From positions 37,062,488-37,126,487 of the forward strand of contig OZ024882.1 of assembly GCA_964017185.1 (NCBI GenBank): DNA of 64,000 bases. The letters run 5' to 3'. Origin of the DNA: Rugalucina vietnamica (lineage: Eukaryota; Mollusca; Bivalvia; Lucinida; Lucinidae). Under the pieces are notes generated by a model. It was not told the origin of the DNA. It searched no databases and was given only the letters and a program-made list of their open reading frames with translations. This document shows, piece after piece, positions 57,701 through 64,000 of the stretch. A program made the translations under genes and the position numbers. Each line of letters starts with the position of its first letter. The first letter of the stretch is position 1.

Positions 57701-60524
57701 TTTTCTCGACATCACAGATAGCTGCGAGTCTGAAACCTTGCATAGTAATTGTCCTTGACATGCCCTTCAAGCACGCACCTTGACCCGGTGCCCTTGAACT
57801 ATATTTCACGGTCTATTGACTTTGCCCGATGCAGGTGCGATATCGACCTCCGCGGAGTTCTTGTTACTATAGGTCCCGATAGGATTTGGTTTTGTTTGAT
57901 TCAGGTACCAGATTTTTTTCTACAATAATTCCTAGAATTTGGTCAAAGATTTGATTTGATTCTAATTTATGACGTCACCGAGAGAATTTCAAGTCATAAT
58001 ATAGTGCTTTGAATGCAACTTTATAGTAACATTTAATTTAATTCGTTAAAAAGTGATATAAATTAAGCCATTTATGTTATTGTCGACTCTGTTTTGTTGA
58101 GATTTACTGTGTTAAAGAAGTAGAACAAAATCCGGTACCAAAAAGTCAAACAAAACCTTTTTATATCGGGACCAAGGAAGCACCCAGTGCTATATATATA
58201 TGTCAGTATGTGAATTTTTCTTACCGGTAGTACTACATGTATTTAATCTTATTGCAAATGGTTTTGTGTATATCTGGCATAGAAAGCTTTTGTTTCAATC
58301 ATATGACCACCTCTCCCCTTAGACAGTGAATGTTAAGTTTATAAAATGAATCTTTTATCTTAACCGGCTGTTATACAGCCACATGTGAACCATGTCATTT
58401 CATCTGAAATAGTGATGAAGAAGAATGATGTTACTGCTGTACTCTTTTGACAGGGAAGTTGATGTATTCAAAGGCTTGACACGGTCAGAATCATTGGCTC
58501 TTGGCCTGAAGGCAAATGCTAATGCTGCTCTCTGTAAAAAAACAACACCATTTGAAATGGCCTGTATCATCAGAGACGAACTGTACAATGACCCATATCA
58601 TGGAAACATCAGTCAAAATTTCTACAGACATATCTATCACTTATTCAATGCTGTGGTAAGTTGACAGTATAAAGCAGTATGAACTGAGACTAATTATCAG
58701 TACAATGTTGATCCTTATAAGTTTATGTGTATACTTTTTCAAAATTAGGCCCTTTTAATCTAAGTTAACGTAATATTTCACTTTAAGTATACACCAGTTT
58801 TGCAATATGTATACTTGACTTAAGTACCTTGATTGATTCGCTTTAGGTACAACATCCTTAACTCAAGCTCAAGTGATATTGTGTAAATTAATTACTGATT
58901 GTTATACTATATACATGTATTTGGAAATTTTTGCGTGATTTTTATCGCACCTGCTTATAGCATGGTGCGATATAGGAGTCCAAATTTCCATCCATCTGTT
59001 CGTCCGTCCATTCTTTCATCTGTACATCCGTCTGTCAACATTTACGTTGAAGTTTTGTGATCTCTACATCAGTGATAGCTGGGAGTCTCAAAATTGATGA
59101 GTATAATTGTTTACCCGACAAAAAAAGAAATGCATTAGTTTGATTTTCCTGTTAAGTTCTTAACAAATTGATCAATTTCAAAACATCCTAGAATTGATAT
59201 TTCTGATGGAATCTTGATAAAATTCATGTTGAGTGTACACGAAGGTGTGGTCTATATAAATTTATAGAAAAGACATTGTTCCAATCAGCAAACATGTTTG
59301 GACGTGATTAGTCAAAGGTACCATAAAGTTTCAGGTTTATGTTTCAGTTATAAACCATTAGAGCAGAGCATGTCCTATTCCATCCACCTTGCTAGAAATC
59401 TCAATGACTCACCGATTTGTAGCCAATAAAATTCCAGAGAATAGGGTATGGGAGCATGTGTTTATGTTAGTAAACATTCAGATAGAAGTAGGACTTGAGC
59501 AGACACAAAGGCTCTGATCATGCATGTAGTCACTGTGTAGCTGATCTGTGTCTTTGCTTTGTTAATGGGAGGAAATTATTTGTTTTCTTCTTGGAACAGC
59601 AACGGCTAATATATGCTTGTGCACCTGTGCAGTCTGATTATAACTTTCATCATACATTTATTTTGGTGGGAAATATTATGGATTAATGGTAAGGAAAGTA
59701 CAAGTTGCAAGCTGTACCTGTGTAGTCTTACAAGTTTGATGAAGCAAAAGTTGGATATATCAAGTTAGATACAACTTGTTTTATTGTGTAGCTCAGCTCT
59801 TAGCATGATACTATTTTCAATATTTTTGAAGCTTGTGAAGCTGAATGATGCTTTTTGTCTGAAAACCCAAATTCAATTGGCCATGACCGTTTCAATTCAT
59901 CAAAATTATGCTTTAAACTTTTCACTGTTTATACATTTTTTCCAGTATGTATTCATTTACCATTGATTTCTTAAGACATATAATGCATAGCTGAATAGCA
60001 GGTCTTTTAAAAAATATACATGATATTGAACCAATACTTATGGACTTAATGAAAAATTGGTGAATGGTACCATTGCATTTCTTATTTTGTCGGGTATAAT
60101 ATATACGTGTATATATTTCACGTTTGTTTGTTTTTTTTTTAAAAAGAATTATGTTGAATTGTTGTTAAAATTAATAATACTTGACATGCTATCAGAATTC
60201 TGTGACAGGCTCTTTTTATTTATTTTACAGTGCCCTGGATTGAAGACGGAAGAGATGAGTCGGCAGAAAAGACTGCGTGAACTTATATGCATTGCTTCCA
60301 TCAATGAGGAATGCTGGGAGCTTTTGGCAAAAATACAGAAAAAGAAACCAAGCCAGGGATTATATGTCTATAACAACATAGTAAATAAAGATTCGTTTTG
60401 GGTGAAAGCTGCCCTTCAAGATGTCATTGAAGGCAAAATGTCAATTGCTGAACTAAGCAAAAGGGCAAAAGATGTCCCTGCTGGAGAAAGTCCTGCCTCA
60501 CAAAGATTGAGAAAGAAAAGGTAG
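48555..60524 (+). CDS. ParB/sulfiredoxin-like-fold protein, 7 exons, 418 codons
   Basis: The exons are 48555-48648, 49194-49322, 50039-50109, 52213-52344, 56213-56547, 58454-58655 and 60231-60524. All junctions are GT/AG and in phase. The ATG at 48555 has A at -3 and G at +4; TAG at 60522-60524 is followed by AATAAA at 60569. The N-terminus is acidic (MEFSDMYEFTDKEDNE). Residues 156-242 match the ParB N-terminal pattern: FSVPIDML (160-167), NRVRAID-YV-KL (174-187), then IEIIDGNHTLMAQKQI (226-241), the equivalent of the ParB GxxRxxA/GNHR loop. SLALGLKANANAAL and TPFEMACIIRDEL (267-295) follow, like the segment after that loop in ParB. In bacteria this fold binds CTP and/or has nuclease or phosphotransfer activity; here T replaces the usual Arg after GNH. 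The C-terminus SQRLRKKR could act in nuclear import. Residues 1-142 were not recognised. Function unknown. Gene structure is firm, family assignment moderate. Confidence 0.8.
48653..48740 (+). repeat. (TCTA)n(TCTG)n microsatellite at a splice donor
   Basis: About 16 TCTA units and then 6 CTGT units begin five bases after the exon 1 donor AATG|GTTAGA of the ParB-like gene. The donor is weak (GTTAG rather than GTRAG). Confidence 0.95.
48970..49140 (+). mobile_element. tRNA-derived SINE in ParB-like intron 1
   Basis: GGTCCTGGGTTCGATCCCCA is a strong B box. GTTGTGTCCTTGAGCAAGAC and TGACTGGGATGTTAAGCCTC follow. It is 5' truncated, with the A box missing, and ends 53 bases before exon 2. Confidence 0.8.
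49612..49890 (+). mobile_element. Repeat 'P', copy 2
   Basis: ATCTTACACAAGTGGTCATT at 49617 and GATGACCACAAGTGTAAGG at 49690 form the head hairpin, widened by about 45 bases. The body GACGTTATCCACTGGAAAAC matches 20801-20820. It lies in ParB-like intron 2. Confidence 0.7.
50400..51893 (+). mobile_element. Array element A, monomer about 146 bp, in ParB-like intron 3
   Basis: Left end hairpin-like GCACTTAATGCACGAAGTGC (50430); right end GCTGTCCTGCGACAGCTCTT (51870). Between them are six or more units. The marker GTGACTTTGTCA (or close) recurs at 50807, 50936, 51082, 51209, 51355 and 51501, giving steps of 146 or 127-129. Units contain GACCTTGACCTATATTTC and CATCAAACCTTGCATATGGC. It is homologous to the core at 57000-57830. 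Confidence 0.85.
52731..55800 (+). mobile_element. HINE-like element with a long tandem core, in ParB-like intron 4
   Basis: The left end TAGCTCACCTGAGCCGAAGG-CTCACAAGGTGAGC is followed by (CGTC)n-rich sequence. The right end is GAGCTACATGACCATTGGTC-CTCTTG. The core has well over ten units with CATAAAAAAATCTTCTTC, CCACAAGGCCCAGAGCTTTC, ATCCTGCCAA-CGTGCCCCTGG and GCCCCGCCCCGGGGG. Steps are mostly 143-150, with 166-170 variants carrying CTCCCATAGACTTACAATGG. The many opposite-strand frames (52938-54607) are array translations. Confidence 0.88.
55867..55913 (+). pseudogene. Partial duplicate of ParB-like exon 5
   Basis: The 47 bases match 56234-56280 in exon 5 with about six differences. They translate in the same frame to ISVHEKYLERLSVPI against ISAREKYLGRFSVPI. 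The copy lacks an acceptor and runs into repeat sequence at 55915. Confidence 0.85.
56558..56585 (+). repeat. (TTTG)n microsatellite
   Basis: About six TTTG units start 10 bases after the exon 5 donor of the ParB-like gene. Confidence 0.9.
56796..58189. mobile_element. 1.39 kb TIR element holding a nested array, in ParB-like intron 5
   Basis: CACTGGGTGCTTCCTT (56796) is inverted as AAGGAAGCACCCAGTG (58174-58189). Similarity continues through GTCC-GATATAAA and TTTTGTTTGA, about 45 bases. CTATA flanks both sides (56791-56795, 58190-58194). No ORF is present. The superfamily is undetermined. Confidence 0.85.
56845..57870 (+). mobile_element. Array element B, monomer 147 bp, nested
   Basis: The left end has ATCGCACCTGC-TATAGCAGGGTGCGAT, a hairpin. 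The right end GCAGGTGCGATATCGACCTC is its inverse. The marker ACTTTGAA recurs at 57061, 57231, 57378, 57525 and 57672, steps 170, 147, 147 and 147. Units contain TTTACGTCGAAGTTTGGTTT and CCCTTGACCTATATTTCACG. The minus frame 57486-57809 reads through exact units and is not a gene. Confidence 0.88.
58930..59100 (+). mobile_element. Truncated left end of array element B
   Basis: ATTTTTATCGCACCTGCTTA and TAGCATGGTGCGATATAGG match 56842-56880. The copy stops after the first unit start (ACGTTGAAGTTTTGTGATC). It lies in ParB-like intron 6. The remainder of that intron to 60230 shows no feature. Confidence 0.8.
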
Positions 60525-60568
60525 GCTAAAAATAGTGGATGGCTAGAAACCTTAGTTGGTGCTCTTTG

Positions 60569-60574
60569 AATAAA
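60569..60574 (+). terminator. Poly(A) signal AATAAA of the ParB-like gene
   Basis: AATAAA lies 45 bases after the TAG stop, supporting 60231-60524 as the terminal exon. Confidence 0.65.
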
Positions 60575-60717
60575 ATTGTATGTCATGATTAAATGTTCAA
60601 CACCAGAAGTAATCTGCCATTTGTTCAGCTGTAAAATTGACAGTTTTCTGCTTAAGGTATTTTCATATTAAATAGTTCATGTTTTATCTTACTTAAATAT
60701 GTTATATGAGAACCTTT

Positions 60718-62207
60718 TTAGTTCACCTGAGCCGAGAGCTTATAGTATACCCATGCTCAGGCGTCGTCCGGCGTCTGTCGTTCACAATTTCCAAGATCTT
60801 CTTCTCTGAAACCACTTGGCCAATCAAAGCCAAATTTCATGTGGAGCATCCTTAGGAAGGGGGAACAAAAGTTTGTATAAATGGTCCAGGTCCATGACCA
60901 AGATGGCCGCCAAGGCTATAAATAGCAAAAACCTTTAAAAATCTTCTCCAGGCCCAGAAGGCCTGTGACTTTGAAACTTGGCATGAAGCATCAGGCATTG
61001 AAGCTCTACAGTTATGTATAAATCATGACCCTGTGATGACCTTGACCTATTTTATGGCAAGGTCAACATAGGTCGCCCATGCATTTGAATGGGGCAAATT
61101 GTTAAAATGTGATTTGAAGGACAAAACTTGCAGGAAATGGGCAAATGGACAGAATATTTATGTTTATGAAAAAAATTTTTCCCAGGGGGTTGTCTGCCCC
61201 TTCGCCGGGGCTATATACATGTATATGACCAAGATATAAACATCTTCTCTGAAACTGCTTGGCCCATCAAAGCCATACTTTATGTGGAGCATCATTAGGA
61301 GCAGGGGTTGAAAGTTTGTATAAATGGTCAAGGTCATCTGACTGGCCACCATGGCTATAAATAGCAAAAACCTAAAAAAAAATCTTCTTCTCCAGAACCA
61401 GAAGGCCCATGATTTTGAAACCTGGCATGAAGCTTTAGGCAATGGAACTCTACAAAGTTTATATAAATCATGATCCTGGGATGACCTTGACCTATTTTAC
61501 AGCAAGGTCAACATAGGTTGCCTATGCATTGGGATGGGAAAAATTGTTAAAATGGAATTTGAAGGGCAAAACTTGCAGGAAATGGGTAAATGAACTGAAG
61601 ATTAAAATTCTGAAAAGAATTTGAAGCCTAGGGGTAGGTCCGCCCCTGCCCCGGGACATTATACATGTATAACCATAATATTCAAAGATCTTCTCCTCTA
61701 AAACTGGTTGGTCAATCAAAGTCAAATTTTATAGGAAGAACCTTAGGAAGGGGGGAACCAACATGATTATAAATAAACCAGGTCACATGACCAAGATAGC
61801 CGCCATTCCCATATATGGTAAAAATCTTTCAAAAGTCTTCTTCAGCAAGCAGTTTGCAGGAACTGCTGAACCTATTGCAACAAAAATTGATATGTAGGAA
61901 TAAAGACTAAAGTACTACAATGTGTGTTTAAATCATGATCCTGTGATGACCTTGACAGATTTTACGGCAACGTCAACATAGGTCACATATGCAGAAAACT
62001 GTTAAAATGAGCCTGAAGGGAAAAACATTCAGGAAATTAGCAAGTGGGCAGAATAATTATGAGCTTGAAAAAGAAATTAACCCCAGAGGGTATTCTAACC
62101 CTGTCCTGGGGCTATATATGTTTATGACCTTTATAGTCAAACAAGTTTATAGGTATATATCTCAGATCTCAGGTGAGCGTTTACAGGACCAATGGTCCTC
62201 TGGTTTT
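60718..62207 (+). mobile_element. HINE-like element, full length
   Basis: Left end TTAGTTCACCTGAGCCGAGA, right end CAGGTGAGCGTTTACAGGAC-CAATGGTCCTCTGG. Three large core units each carry ATGACCTTGACCTATTTT or similar (61037, 61480, 61943), about 450 apart. It starts about 150 bases past the ParB-like poly(A) signal. Confidence 0.85.
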
Positions 62208-62610
62208 ACTTAAAACTTGGTTTATTAGAAAATGCTAGATCAATGAGCATATGCAGATCAGTTTTTGACTCCGTCATAAATAAAGTATAAGGTAACAGCA
62301 CATCTATCACAATTGTGATTGATTCATAGACAATGTAGCCCCTTTGATTAAAAAGCTGTAATCTGACTGTACAGCCCAATCTGTGTCTGACCTGGACATA
62401 CACCCAAAGTAATATTTTCTCACAAAGTAATTTGGGTATGTTTAGAACATAAGATAATTTGTCCACATATAGTAGGACCTCAGTGAATTTGTTTCTTGTA
62501 TACATGCAAGCATTGTTTTATAAACACATACAACACTTTTTCTATATTGATTCCAAGCTTTTCCTCTCTATTCAGTATTGGATGAGACACGTCTTCATGT
62601 GCCCATTGCT

Positions 62611-64000
62611 TTTTAGCTCACCTGAGCCAAAGGCTCACAGGTGAGCTTATAGTATACCCATGATCCGGCGTCCGTCTTTCCGTCGTCCACAATTTCAAAG
62701 ATCTTCTTCTCTGAAACTGCTTGGCCGATCAAGTTGAAATTTTATGTGAATCCTCCTTGGGTAGTGGCATGGAAATTTTGTTCGCGATATTTTGGTCACA
62801 TGACCACGATGGTGGCCACGCCCATATATGGTAAAAACCCTTCAAAAATCTTATTCTCCAGAACCGGTGAGCCGATTTCCACGAAACTTAGTATGTAGCA
62901 TCCAGGACTCCACCCCATCATATTTGCTAAAATGATGACCCTGGGTTGACCTTGACCTATTTTGGAAACATAGGCTTCGACATGGGAAAAAGTGAAAACT
63001 ATAATTTTTTGAAAACTATTGGAGCCTGAGACCTGAAAAGTGGTAGATGAAAACAACTAATGGAGTAGATGAAGGTATGTGATTAATTTAGGTCAAGGTC
63101 ATCTCTTGACCTTGGCCAGTCTGTCGTCCATACACACTTTTCAAAGATCCTCTCCTCTGAAACCACGTGGCCAATCAAAGTGAAATTTTATGTGGAGCAT
63201 CCATGGGTAGGGGTGACGAATGTTTGATCGCGGAATCCAGGTCACATGACCAAAATGGCCGCCACGTCCATATATGGTAAAAACCACTCAAAAATCTTCT
63301 TCTCATGAACCGGAAGACAGATTTTCACGAAACTTGGTATGTAGCATTTGGGACTACAGCCCATCATAGTTTGATCAAATGATGACCCTAGGATGACCTT
63401 GACCTATTTTACGGCAAGGTTAATTTTGTAAACATAGGCTTTTACATGGGAAAAAGTGAAAATTATGGATTTTTCGAAAACTATTGCAGCCTGAGGCCTA
63501 AAAAGTGATAGATGCAAAACAACTAATGAAAGTATGTGATTAATTTCGGTCAAGGTCATCTCTTGACCTTGACCAGTCTGTCGTCCATACACACTTTTCA
63601 AAGATCTTCTTCTCCGAAACTGCATGGCTAATCAAACTGAAACTTTATGTGGAGCATCCATGGGTAGAGATAATGATTGCACGTTTGATCGCAAAATCAA
63701 AGGTCACATGACCAAGATGGCCGCCACGCCCATATATGGTAAAAAACACTCAAAAATCTTCTTCTCCAGAACCGGCAGGCCGATTTTCATGAAACTTGAT
63801 ATGAAGCATTTAGGACTCCAGCCCATCACAGTTTGATCAAATGATGACCCTAGGATGACCTTGACCTATTTTACGGTAATTTCAATTTTGGAAACATAGG
63901 CTTTTACATGGGAAAAGTGAAAATTATGGATTTTTTGAAAACTGTTGCAGCCTGAGACCTGAAAAGTGGTAGATGCAAACAACTAATGGAGTAGATGAAG
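62611..64000 (+). mobile_element. HINE-like element, left part, running off the window
   Basis: It starts with the hairpin AGCTCACCTGAGCC-AAA-GGCTCACAGGTGAGCT. The core units (TGACCTTGACCTATTTT at 62948, 63397 and 63857) are of a second subtype containing CATAGGCTTTTACATGGG. The right end is not reached. Confidence 0.85.

Noticed and set aside
57486..57809. 107-codon minus-strand frame with internal repeats
   Set aside because: It reads exact 147-bp (49-codon) monomers of array element B, open because 147 is divisible by three.
50400..57870. CRISPR arrays
   Set aside because: Repeats are about 147 bp head to tail without unique spacers, in an intron-rich eukaryotic context.
62550..62590. 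Alternative last exon of the ParB-like gene after CTCTATTCAG
   Set aside because: It would splice in phase to give only SIG and a stop. The in-frame TAG at 60522 with AATAAA at 60569 is the simpler end.

Overview
The window looks like nuclear DNA of a bivalve mollusc. It is AT-rich and its genes have small exons split by large introns. About half of it is interspersed repeats of kinds common in bivalves: Helentron/HINE ('pearl')-like elements with AGCTCACCTGAG termini and tandem cores, tRNA-derived SINEs, and many MITEs. No species is claimed. Domain names come from motif recognition by eye; no database search was run.

Layout. 1-2012: two head-to-tail HINE-like repeats. 2427-5266 (+): the last four exons of a TBC-domain Rab GAP whose upstream exons lie outside the window. 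5350-8165: a SINE-associated 51-54 bp tandem array split by a 2.04 kb hAT-like insertion with an 8-bp target duplication. 8935-10890: a satellite of about 170 bp. 11161-30104 (-): a complete 13-exon gene (about 739 codons) for an uncharacterised protein with the DUF7869-type motifs IIIDGMDQ, QLDNTSRENKN and GHTHEDIDQ. It carries a one-base frameshift in exon 6. 30481-33475: three mobile elements nested inside each other, just upstream of that gene. 33476-43372: mostly gene-free, with SINEs, a LINE reverse-transcriptase scrap and microsatellites. 43373-45334 (+): two exons of a long coiled-coil protein. 48555-60524 (+): a complete 7-exon gene (418 codons) for a ParB/sulfiredoxin-like-fold protein. 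Its introns 3-6 hold tandem-array elements with a monomer near 147 bp. 60718-64000: two more HINE-like repeats, the last running off the window.

The genes do not form an operon-like unit. Two of the four main genes are families without a described cellular function: a DDE-like DUF7869 protein with an SV40-like nuclear localisation motif, and a eukaryotic ParB-like protein. They are the best candidates for new biology. Exon boundaries were set by hand from GT/AG sites and phase. In both complete genes every junction keeps phase except within the frameshifted DUF7869 exon.
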